From positions 992,001-1,056,000 of the forward strand of contig CAVXVO010000005.1 of NCBI GenBank assembly GCA_963765295.1: a stretch of 64,000 bases of DNA, read 5' to 3'. This stretch comes from PALSA-612 sp963765295. GTDB taxonomy: Bacteria > Actinomycetota > Thermoleophilia > Gaiellales > Gaiellaceae. The notes beneath the pieces were generated by a model. The model had not been told where the DNA came from. It did no database searches and saw only the letters and a list, made by a program, of their open reading frames with translations. The translations under genes and the position numbers were made by a program. Below, piece after piece: positions 44,254 to 51,540 of this stretch. Position 1 is the first letter of the stretch. Every line of letters begins with the position of its first letter.

Positions 44254-45222
44254 CTACTCGCCGGGATCAGGCGGCGGGGGAATGGCTCCCGCGTCCGTGC
44301 CGGACGCCAGACGCTGGGCGAGGTAGTCCCAGTCCCGCTCGAACCGGTACGAGTAGCGCGGGGGCGGCGCGGGTGCCGACGTTTCGAGCCACCGCACCGT
44401 GCCTCCCTGCGTTTCGTAGAACGCATGGACGCACCCGGTCGCCGTCCAGAAGAAGTCCCCGGGCCGCAGCGTGTGTCGCTCACCGTCCGCGACCACGTCG
44501 ACCTCACCCTCGAGCATGTAGTACGACTCCTCGAACGGGTGGTCGTGCGGGTGCGCGACGGCCCCCGGCTGGTAGTCGACCATGAACATCGTGTGGAGCT
44601 GGGCGTCGAGCCTCTGGTCGACGAGCATCTTCACGGCGATGCCGCTGTAGGCCAGAACGGCAGTCGCCATGCTCGCGGAGACCGTCGGAGCAGCGACGGC
44701 TGCCCCGCGCTTCAGCCGATCGAGATCCATGTCGGCCTCGGTAAGCAGGAAGAGATGGCGGTTGCGCGGGTCGCGGACGTCGATCGGCGCTCCTGCGCCT
44801 TCGGGTGCGGAGCCGAGGAAGAACGTGTCGCTGCCGTCCGGGCGCGGACGCGGGGCGACCATCTCGACCCAGAGCGCGCGACCGGCAGCACGCCACGCAT
44901 GCGGAACACCCACCGGCGCGACACCGCAGGCACCGGGCTTGAGCTCGATCGCCTGGCCGTCGAGGTACAGCACCGGCTGCCCCTCGAGGACGTAGAAGCT
45001 CTCTTCGTACGAATGGACGTGCGCGTCGAGGTGTCCGTCCACGAGCAAGCACGACCCGAGCGCCATGTGGGTCGAGCCGGTCGAGCCGTCGACGAGCCGG
45101 CAGGCCTGGAAGCCCTCGCCGCGGGCCGGGTAAGGATCGGTGAACGCGAAGTCCTCACGACGGACGAGGCGATGACCCGGGCGCCCGTCCGCGAGCGCAC
45201 GCGTACCGGTGTCGCCGGTCAC
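44254..45222 (-). CDS. Bicupin protein
   Basis: 322 aa with two cupin domains. Cupin 1 is around 65-130 (HVHSYEESFYVLEGQPVLYLDG and VPHAWRAAG). Cupin 2 is around 220-285 (HPHDHPFEESYYMLEG and GDFFWTATGCVHAF). Both carry His/Glu metal-binding sets. The architecture resembles (S)-ureidoglycine aminohydrolase-type bicupins, but other purine or ureide genes are not identified, so no reaction is assigned. The start is GTG 45222. Last of the minus-strand group M24, E1 alpha, regulator, bicupin. Confidence 0.8.
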   Translation of the reverse strand: MTGDTGTRALADGRPGHRLVRREDFAFTDPYPARGEGFQACRLVDGSTGSTHMALGSCLLVDGHLDAHVHSYEESFYVLEGQPVLYLDGQAIELKPGACGVAPVGVPHAWRAAGRALWVEMVAPRPRPDGSDTFFLGSAPEGAGAPIDVRDPRNRHLFLLTEADMDLDRLKRGAAVAAPTVSASMATAVLAYSGIAVKMLVDQRLDAQLHTMFMVDYQPGAVAHPHDHPFEESYYMLEGEVDVVADGERHTLRPGDFFWTATGCVHAFYETQGGTVRWLETSAPAPPPRYSYRFERDWDYLAQRLASGTDAGAIPPPPDPGE

Positions 45223-45258
45223 GCTGTCAAGGGTGACTGAACGATCGGCATGTCTGCA

Positions 45259-45969
45259 TCAGTGCTCGGACGCGTGGTGGTGCCGACCGAGCACGACCCA
45301 GATCGCGTGCACGACCTCGTCGCCGTCGTTGTGCAGCCGGTGCGGGATCGTCGACTCGAACGAGATCGAATCGCCCTGCTGGAGGACGTGCTCCTCGAAC
45401 CCGACGGTCACACCCAGCGTGCCGCTGAGCACGAGGCCGAACTCGCGCCCGCTGTGGCGGACGAGCTTCCCGTCCGGGCTCGAGGCGCCGCCGACCTCGT
45501 AGATCGCCTCCATGAACTCGATGTCCTTGTCGTTCCACGCCGTCAGCCGCTCCCAGCGGACGCCGGACTCCAGCTCGAGCGCGCGCCGGCCGGCGCGCCG
45601 CTGAACGGGAGCGGCACCTGTGCGGGCCGGCGAGCCGTTGCCGGCCTCGTCGGTCCGGGCCGCCCCGAGCCCACGAGTGTGCGCCTCCTCGGAGCTCAAA
45701 CCGCCGAGCTCGAAGATCTCGTCCAGGGAGAGACCGAGCTCGTTGACGATCGCGTAGAGCGTTCGCACGGACGGTTGGATCTTGCCGGTCTCGATCTGGG
45801 AGACCAGGCTCGGCGAGACCTCGAGCCTGCGGGCGAGCTCGCGCAGGCTGAGCCCGAGCTCCTCGCGCCGCTCGCGCAGGCTGGCCCCGACGGACGACGT
45901 CGAATCCTTCGCCTCCGCCCGCGCCGACGTTCGGGTCAGCGCCTGGCCCGTCTGCGTCCGGGAGCTCAT
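45259..45969 (-). CDS. XRE-family regulator with C-terminal cupin
   Basis: 236 aa. Helix-turn-helix at about 30-85 (LRERREELGLSLRELARRL and SPSLVSQIETGKIQPSVRTL). The cupin sensor domain is at about 155-230 (RHSGREFGLVLSGTLGV and GDSISFESTIPHRLHN). This class commonly represses polyamine, amino-acid or heterocycle catabolism and is released by a small ligand. Sitting between E1 alpha and the bicupin, it probably regulates the surrounding island. ATG 45969 follows the E1 alpha stop by 22 bases. Confidence 0.9.
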   Translation of the reverse strand: MSSRTQTGQALTRTSARAEAKDSTSSVGASLRERREELGLSLRELARRLEVSPSLVSQIETGKIQPSVRTLYAIVNELGLSLDEIFELGGLSSEEAHTRGLGAARTDEAGNGSPARTGAAPVQRRAGRRALELESGVRWERLTAWNDKDIEFMEAIYEVGGASSPDGKLVRHSGREFGLVLSGTLGVTVGFEEHVLQQGDSISFESTIPHRLHNDGDEVVHAIWVVLGRHHHASEH

Positions 45970-45991
45970 CGCACCGAGGATAGGTGAACGG

Positions 45992-46975
45992 TCAGGATTT
46001 GAACTCCGGGAACGCCTCGGGCTCCGGGAACGGCGCCTGGAGCCCCGCCGCCTCGACTGCGGCCAGCTCGCGCTCCACGTCGGCCGCGACCTCGTCCAGC
46101 TCACCCTCGGGGACACCGAGCTCGGCCTGCAGGCGCTCCCGCGCGAGCACGAGCGGATCGCGTGCCTGCCACTCCTCGAGCTCGCCGGCGGGCCGGTACT
46201 TGCCCGGGTCGCTGCGCGAGTGGCCGACGAACCGGTACGTGCGGGCCTCGACGAACGTCGGGCCCTCGCCGGCGCGAACGGGTGCGATCACCTCGAGCGC
46301 CGCGGCCCGCGTCGCCCAGACGTCCATCCCGTCCACGACGGTCGCCGGGATCTCCATCGTCTTCGCCCGGTCGATGATCGTCCCGGCGGTCACGTCCGCC
46401 ATCGGCGTGTACTCGCCGTAGCCGTTGTTCTCGCAGACGAAGACGAGCGGCAGCGTGAGCACCTTGGCGAAGTTCAGGCACTCGAAGAAGTACGCCTGGT
46501 TCGCCGTGCCGTCCCCGAAGTAGGCGACCGCGACCGAGCCCGTGCCCTTGAGCGCGAGCGCCGCGCCGGTCGCCGCTGCGATGCTGCCGCCGACGATCCC
46601 GTAGCACCCGAGCAGGCCGTGCTCGCGATCGATGATGTTCATCGAGCCGGCGCGGCCGCCGTTGACGCCGGTCGTACGGCCGAGTAGCTCGGCGACGAGC
46701 GGCTCCGGCTCGAGCCCGAGCGCCATCGCGTGCCCGTGGCCGCGATACGTGCAGGCGACGCGGTCGCCGTCCTCGAGCGCGCTCGCGAAGCCGACGGCGA
46801 CGGCCTCCTGGCCCGAGTAGAGGTGCGTCGTCCCGTACACCTCGCCGCGCAGGAAGAGCGCCTGGACGAGGTCCTCGACACGCCGGATCAGGAGCATCCG
46901 CCGGTAGAGCGCCACGTAGAACCCGACGTCCTCGCTGCCGGCCTCGGGCCGGCGGACTCCGGAGACGGCCGACAT
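45992..46975 (-). CDS. 2-oxoacid dehydrogenase E1 alpha subunit
   Basis: 327 aa. Thiamine-diphosphate subunit: the cofactor motif begins FGDGTANQAYFFE and ends VCENNGYGEYTP. RMLLIRRVEDL, YSGQEAVAVG, RGHGHAMALG and GHSRSDPGKYR are all characteristic of PdhA/AcoA-type proteins. It lacks a neighbouring beta subunit; the matching E1 beta and E2 are 9-10 kb away, on the other side of the ABC importer. ATG 46975 lies three bases after the M24 stop. Confidence 0.93.
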   Translation of the reverse strand: MSAVSGVRRPEAGSEDVGFYVALYRRMLLIRRVEDLVQALFLRGEVYGTTHLYSGQEAVAVGFASALEDGDRVACTYRGHGHAMALGLEPEPLVAELLGRTTGVNGGRAGSMNIIDREHGLLGCYGIVGGSIAAATGAALALKGTGSVAVAYFGDGTANQAYFFECLNFAKVLTLPLVFVCENNGYGEYTPMADVTAGTIIDRAKTMEIPATVVDGMDVWATRAAALEVIAPVRAGEGPTFVEARTYRFVGHSRSDPGKYRPAGELEEWQARDPLVLARERLQAELGVPEGELDEVAADVERELAAVEAAGLQAPFPEPEAFPEFKS

Positions 46976-46978
46976 GCT

Positions 46979-48319
46979 CTACGCCGTCCCGGTGGGCAGC
47001 GGCGGCGGCGCGGCTCCGGAGAAGAGCGGAGCAGAGCCGTTGCCCTCGACGAGCCGCCCCTCGACCATGTCGGCGCCGCGCACGTAGGTCTTCCCGGCGA
47101 CGAGCAGCTCGTCGGCGGGGAAGCGCGTGAGGATCTGCGGCCCGTTCGGGGTGACGACGACCTCCTCCTCGATCCGCGCCGCCGAGCGGCGGTCCGGGGT
47201 CGGGCAGTACGTCTCCAGCGCGAAGACCATGCCCACCTCGAGCTCGACCGGAGCCTCGAGCGAGTGGAGCCGCGAGATCATCGGCGGCTCGTAGAGCCCG
47301 ACGCCGATCCCGTGCCCGAACTGGAGGCCGAACGCGGCCCGCTCGTCGTCGATCCCGAGGTCGCGCGCGGTCGGCCAGACCTCGGCGATCTTGTCGGTCG
47401 TCACGCCCGGCCGGACGAGCTCGATCGCCGCGTCCAGCCACTCGCGGCACTGCTTGTAGGCGTCGAGCTGTGGCGGAGTCGCATAGCCGACGTTGAACGT
47501 CCGGTAGTAGCACGTCCGGTAGCCGTTGAAGGCGTGGATGATGTCGAAGAAAGCCTGGTCTCCCGGGCGCAGCAGGCGGTCGGCGAACGTGTGCGGGTGC
47601 GGGTAGCAGCGGTCGCCGGAGATGGCGTTGATCGCCTCGACGTGCTCCGAGCCGAGCTCGAACAGGATCTTCATCGCCTGCGCGACGACCTGGTTCTCGG
47701 TCACGCCCGGCCGGAGCATGCGGTAGATCTCCTCGTAGACCGCGTCGACGATGGCGGCGGCGTGGTCGAGCAGGGCAAGCTCGTCCTCGCTCTTCAGGCG
47801 CCGCGCCTCCATCATCACCGGCTGCGAGTCGGCCGCGTGGATTCCCTTCCGCTGCAGCGCGAGCAGCGTGGTCATGTCGGGGACGTCGATGCCGAGCGGC
47901 TCCTGCTCGAGCCCGCGCTCGCGGAGCTCGTCGAAGACGAGGTCGGCGAGCGAGTCGGGGACCCCGGTCGAGTCCGGCATCGCACCTCTGATCGGCGGCA
48001 CCCAGGAGCGCCAGCTCGACTCCGGCAACCACGGGCAGTAGAGCTGGTGGTGCCGGGCGGCCGAGCCGAAATCCCACAGGATGGGATCGTCATCGCGGAA
48101 GAGGAGGGCGAACCGGATGTTCTTGTCGCGCTCCCAGGTGCCGATCGCCGTGCTCGTGACGTAGCGGAGGTTGTTGGGATCGAAGAGGAGGAGGGCTCCC
48201 AGCTCCGACTCCCTGAGCGTCGCCTTCGCGCGTTCGAGACGATGCGCGCGCAGCCGGGCGAAGTCGACCCGCTGCTCCCAGTCGACGGCCATGGACGCGC
48301 CGCGCGACGCAATGCTCAT
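46979..48319 (-). CDS. M24 (creatinase/aminopeptidase P-fold) protein with altered metal site
   Basis: 446 aa. A creatinase N-terminal domain (about 25-165) is followed by a pita-bread domain. Metal ligands expected for M24 enzymes: D259 is present (FFDIIHAFNGYRTC), the second Asp eleven residues later is C270, and the His (FGHGIGVGLYE) and two Glu (FALETYCP, RIEEEVVV) are present. M24 members include aminopeptidase P, creatinase, ectoine hydrolase and DMSP lyase; the altered site means peptidase activity should not be assumed. Promoter candidate at 48353-48381. Heads the M24, E1 alpha, regulator, bicupin operon. Confidence 0.85.
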   Translation of the reverse strand: MSIASRGASMAVDWEQRVDFARLRAHRLERAKATLRESELGALLLFDPNNLRYVTSTAIGTWERDKNIRFALLFRDDDPILWDFGSAARHHQLYCPWLPESSWRSWVPPIRGAMPDSTGVPDSLADLVFDELRERGLEQEPLGIDVPDMTTLLALQRKGIHAADSQPVMMEARRLKSEDELALLDHAAAIVDAVYEEIYRMLRPGVTENQVVAQAMKILFELGSEHVEAINAISGDRCYPHPHTFADRLLRPGDQAFFDIIHAFNGYRTCYYRTFNVGYATPPQLDAYKQCREWLDAAIELVRPGVTTDKIAEVWPTARDLGIDDERAAFGLQFGHGIGVGLYEPPMISRLHSLEAPVELEVGMVFALETYCPTPDRRSAARIEEEVVVTPNGPQILTRFPADELLVAGKTYVRGADMVEGRLVEGNGSAPLFSGAAPPPLPTGTA

Positions 48320-48352
48320 CTGTCTCTCCTCGCTCGTCCGGGGTGTTCAGCG

Positions 48353-48381
48353 ATTCTGCACAACCTGGCCGGATGCGTCAA
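48353..48381 (-). promoter_or_regulatory. Candidate promoter for the M24-E1 alpha operon
   Basis: Minus strand: -35 TTGACG (48376-48381), 17-base spacer, -10 CAGAAT (48353-48358), 34 bases before the ATG at 48319. Confidence 0.5.
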
Positions 48382-48439
48382 CATGCGGGACACCGCCAGG
48401 CCTCGGCTTCGTCGGTCTCGGGACATCTCCCCGTGCCGC

Positions 48440-49168
48440 TCAGACCGGGTGCTTCATCCAGACGTTGGGCTCGATGTAGCGGCCGACGTCCTGCTCGCGA
48501 TCGATCTCGATCGGAACGAGCGCGCCCTCGAGGACGTAGGCGCCGCTGTCCGGGAAGGCCATGCCGGTCCACTCCTCCCACTCCGTCACCGTGCCGGTGA
48601 CCACGAGCGAGCCCGGACAGATGTGGAGGATCTTCGCGCCGAGCCGCTCGTGGACGCGGAGCCACGGGTCGAAGAGCTCGCCGTCCGGACGGCGCCAGGC
48701 TGCGTAGCGCTCGATCGACGTCAGCGGGTAGCGCGCCTTCAGCGTCGGCCGCACGGGTGCGACGAGCGCGTTCAGCCCGTAGCGCGCCGCGACGTCGCGC
48801 ATGCCGCCGATGACCAGCGGGCTGAGGCCGCGGCCCCGGTAGCGCGGATCCACCACGGCGACGAGCGCCGAGAGCGTCGTCGGCTCGCCGCCGTCGCCCT
48901 CCTCGAAGACACGCTGCATGACACCCTCGACCCCGTCCGGTAGGTCGTTGCGCCGGCCGTTCCAGCGGAAGGGCACGGTCTGCCCTCGCCCCATGATCGT
49001 GTCCGTCTCGTCGTCGTAGAGCACGAGCTGGAAGTCGGGGTAGTCCTCGCGCAGCCGATGCCAGTTCCGGTTGAGCCGCGCGTGGTGGATGAACTCGGGC
49101 CAGACGTCCTCGAGCTCGTCGAGACGGGCGACGAGATCGGGACGCTCCGTGTAGGGGGCGACGATCAC
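48440..49168 (-). CDS. GNAT-family acetyltransferase-like protein
   Basis: 242 aa. The acetyl-CoA-binding signature appears as VDPRYRGRGLSPLVIGGM near 108-125, after a beta strand SALVAVV. The C-terminal 100 residues are specific to this protein. ATG 49168. The substrate is not predictable. 120 bases and a promoter candidate separate it from the M24 gene, so it is probably a separate unit. Confidence 0.75.
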   Translation of the reverse strand: MIVAPYTERPDLVARLDELEDVWPEFIHHARLNRNWHRLREDYPDFQLVLYDDETDTIMGRGQTVPFRWNGRRNDLPDGVEGVMQRVFEEGDGGEPTTLSALVAVVDPRYRGRGLSPLVIGGMRDVAARYGLNALVAPVRPTLKARYPLTSIERYAAWRRPDGELFDPWLRVHERLGAKILHICPGSLVVTGTVTEWEEWTGMAFPDSGAYVLEGALVPIEIDREQDVGRYIEPNVWMKHPV

Positions 49169-49172
49169 GCGA

Positions 49173-49547
49173 TCAGCCTACGCGTGCCGGAGCGAGGCGA
49201 GCAGCTCCCGTGCGGCCCGCACCCCCCTCGGCTGCGCCGCCCTCCATGTAGCCCTGGAAGTCGACCGAGCAATGCTCGCCCGCGAAGTGGATCTGTCCGC
49301 GCGGCCCCTGTCTCACCCGCTCGTAGCCGCTGAACGCCGCGTACTGCCCGACGCGCCAGTACGAGTACGAGCAGCGCAGGTTCGGGTCGAGGGAAGGCGT
49401 CGACAGGATCGCGCGGCCGTTCCAGTGCCGCGAGATGCCCGGGAAGACCCGCTCGAGCCGCGTCAGGAACGCCCGCGCGTACTGCTTCACCTGCGGGTCG
49501 CCCGCGTTCGAATACGGCCGCGGCGGCCGGTAGGCGCCTGGCCGAGG
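49173..49547 (-). pseudogene. Flavin monoamine oxidase, C-terminal remnant
   Basis: About 125 codons matching only the C-terminal end of flavin monoamine oxidases: WNGRAILSTPSLDPNLRCSY, SYWRVGQYAAFSGYERVR and the FAD-contact segment GQIHFAGEHCSVDFQGYMEGG. The frame is closed upstream by TGA at 49548-49550, and no N-terminal FAD domain is found before the next gene. It reads as a deletion remnant. A smaller frame from ATG 49490 could be translated, but it cannot bind FAD alone. Confidence 0.75.
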
Positions 49548-49655
49548 TCACGCACGACGCGAGGAACAACCGGATGCGAGCACTCTGAAGTCTCGAGACC
49601 TCGGCGGCGCCGGAGGGGTGTAGACTCCGCGCGCTGGTCTGGGCGGGCCTGCTAG

Positions 49656-50804
49656 GTGCTTGGAAAGGTTGTGATTCCGGTGGGACGCCGATTGCCTGTC
49701 GCTCGAGCTCTTGCGTTTCGCGTGTCCGTGGTCGCCGTGGCGACCGGGTTGGCGTTGGTGGTCGCGACGAGCGCACTCGGCAGTGGGCGCAAGGCGCTTG
49801 GGCTCGACGGCGTGTCGTTGACGACGCACGACATGGCCGTGCCCTCCGCCGCGAAGCCGAAGCCGAAGAAGAAGCCTCCGGTCTGCAAGAAGGGCCAGAA
49901 GAGCACGAAGAAGAAGCCCTGCACCAAGCGGAAGGTGCAGATAGCCGACGTGCGCGCAAGCCCACCGGTGGCCGGCTGGAAGTTCGGGTTCACGCTGAAC
50001 CAGAACGCCGACGGCACCTGGGCCTTCAGGATGAATCTCGGTCATACCGCCGGCAACTCGCGCGAGGCGCACGCGTATCTCTTCCAGCTCGCCGCGAGCT
50101 CGGTGACGGTGGCCGCCGACCTGTCGACGCTGACCCTCGACACGGGCACCCAGCTGGGCCAGTTCGGCGCCGTCAAGCTCACGTTCGCGAATCCGGGATC
50201 GCTTGCCCAGGCAACGGCACCGGTCGGGTGCACCACCGGCACGTGGCAGACACGGGCAGGCACGCTCACCGGGTCGGTCCGCTTCGCCGCCGACACCTCC
50301 TACTTCAAGACGATCGTCGAGAAGTCACTCCCGGCCGACCTGACGGCGAACACGTCGGGCACGCCGGCCACCTGCGGAGCGGGACCCGTTGCGTGCGTGC
50401 ACGGCTCATCCCTCTCGGCCTCGGTAGGCCCGGGCGGCCCGGTCGTCTACGCCGGCGGCGGCCAGCTCGCCCAGAGCGGCAGCTTCTCCCTCTTCGAGTT
50501 CCTCTCGGCGAAGATCGGCCCGGCCACTGTCGCCCATAGCCTGATCGAGGGGAACCTGCCCCCGGCCGACCTGACAATCGCAGCCGACCTCTCGAGCGCC
50601 ACCGTGTCGACCGGCGGAGCCAGGTCCTTCACCGGCTCGCTGAGCTTCACGGCCAACGCGCCTCCCACGTCCGGCCCCTACCCGGCCTGCGGCGGCACCT
50701 TCACGGTCAGGCAGGGCGTGACGACCGGAGGCATCGTCGGCCACTTCCTCGCGATTCCGACGCCCCCTCCCGCGTTCGGGACGTCGTTCGCGAGCACGAA
50801 CTAG
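49656..50804 (+). CDS. Secreted protein of unknown function
   Basis: 382 aa from GTG 49656; GTG 49671 and 49689 are alternatives. A long signal region (VSVVAVATGLALVVATSALG) is followed by a short lysine-rich stretch with two cysteines (KPKPKKKPPVCKKGQ) and a large Ser/Thr/Gly-rich beta-type domain. That domain holds paired motifs SSVTVAADLSTLTLDTG and PADLTIAADLSSATVSTGG about 190 residues apart, suggesting two similar domains. Four cysteines may pair outside the cell. I do not recognise the family. Confidence 0.7.
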   Translation: MLGKVVIPVGRRLPVARALAFRVSVVAVATGLALVVATSALGSGRKALGLDGVSLTTHDMAVPSAAKPKPKKKPPVCKKGQKSTKKKPCTKRKVQIADVRASPPVAGWKFGFTLNQNADGTWAFRMNLGHTAGNSREAHAYLFQLAASSVTVAADLSTLTLDTGTQLGQFGAVKLTFANPGSLAQATAPVGCTTGTWQTRAGTLTGSVRFAADTSYFKTIVEKSLPADLTANTSGTPATCGAGPVACVHGSSLSASVGPGGPVVYAGGGQLAQSGSFSLFEFLSAKIGPATVAHSLIEGNLPPADLTIAADLSSATVSTGGARSFTGSLSFTANAPPTSGPYPACGGTFTVRQGVTTGGIVGHFLAIPTPPPAFGTSFASTN

Positions 50805-50823
50805 TAGCCGGCGACGCGCCGGG

Positions 50824-50976
50824 TCATGCGGTCTTCGCCGGGGCCGCCTGCCGCTCGTCGGCGAGCGCGCGCTGCTGGGCGGCGAGGTCGAGCGAGCGCG
50901 GGAACGCGCACTCCCAGCAGAAACCGACCCCGTCGACGAGGATCGGTGTGTCGTGATGGCATTTGTTGCACTTCAT
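50824..50976 (-). CDS. 50-aa zinc-ribbon protein
   Basis: Small protein starting MKCNKCHHDTPILVDG and containing FCWECAFPRS: two CxxC pairs 17 residues apart, a zinc ribbon. The C-terminal half is Ala/Gln/Arg-rich and probably helical. ATG 50976 is preceded by a purine-rich GAGAAGGCGAAG. The neighbours give no hint to its role. Confidence 0.6.
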   Translation of the reverse strand: MKCNKCHHDTPILVDGVGFCWECAFPRSLDLAAQQRALADERQAAPAKTA

Positions 50977-51006
50977 CGTGCTTCGCCTTCTCTTCGGTGG
51001 ACGATC

Positions 51007-51540
51007 ATGGGAGCGGGCGGTGCGGAGCAAGGAGTCGGGCCTGGTGGACCTGTAGACGTCAACTACACCCTGAAGAACGACTACGACTCCGGCGTCGCCG
51101 GCAACGCCTGGGCCAACGACACGATCAACCGGCACCTGCAGATCCGGCAGGTCGGCAACTCGACGCCCGGCGACACGACGCAGTACTGCGCCACGGTCGA
51201 CGACACCGGAGCCTTCGTGACCTTCGCGGGCGCCAGCCCGGCCGGCACGGGCACGGTTACGGCGGGGATCGTCGGCCGGATCAACGGTGGCTACGACACC
51301 AACCTCTTCACCGGCACGCTCGATCCGAGCCCGGCCTACAAGACGCACGGCAACCTCGGCGCGTTCGACCTCCAGTGCACCGATGCGTACAACTGCCCCG
51401 GTGCTCACCCGAGCTTCCTGAGCTACTTCAACGGGAGTCCGAGCTGGGACTACGCCAACTGGAATTGGGCGTACCACACCGCGAAGAACGGCAGCTGGCT
51501 CAACGCCGACAGCGGTAACAGCGGCGACATCACCGGCTAG
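51007..51540 (+). CDS. Protein of unknown function, Asn/Thr/Gly-rich
   Basis: 177 aa from ATG 51007; an upstream ATG at 50953 would overlap the zinc-ribbon gene. Rich in Asn, Tyr, Thr and Gly (VNYTLKNDYDSGVAGNAWAND) with two to three cysteines, like an extracellular beta protein, yet no signal peptide is present. It may be the remaining part of a longer secreted protein. Its codon use (many aac, acc, ggc) matches neighbours. No family recognised. It converges on and overlaps the end of the trehalose gene by 11 bases. Confidence 0.5.
   Translation: MGAGGAEQGVGPGGPVDVNYTLKNDYDSGVAGNAWANDTINRHLQIRQVGNSTPGDTTQYCATVDDTGAFVTFAGASPAGTGTVTAGIVGRINGGYDTNLFTGTLDPSPAYKTHGNLGAFDLQCTDAYNCPGAHPSFLSYFNGSPSWDYANWNWAYHTAKNGSWLNADSGNSGDITG

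Noticed and set aside
44254..45222. (S)-ureidoglycine aminohydrolase
   Set aside because: Bicupin architecture fits, but no allantoin-pathway genes are identified in the window.
46979..48319. Ectoine hydrolase or DMSP lyase DddP for the M24 protein
   Set aside because: Fold and length fit, but a metal ligand differs and no ectoine or DMSP genes accompany it.
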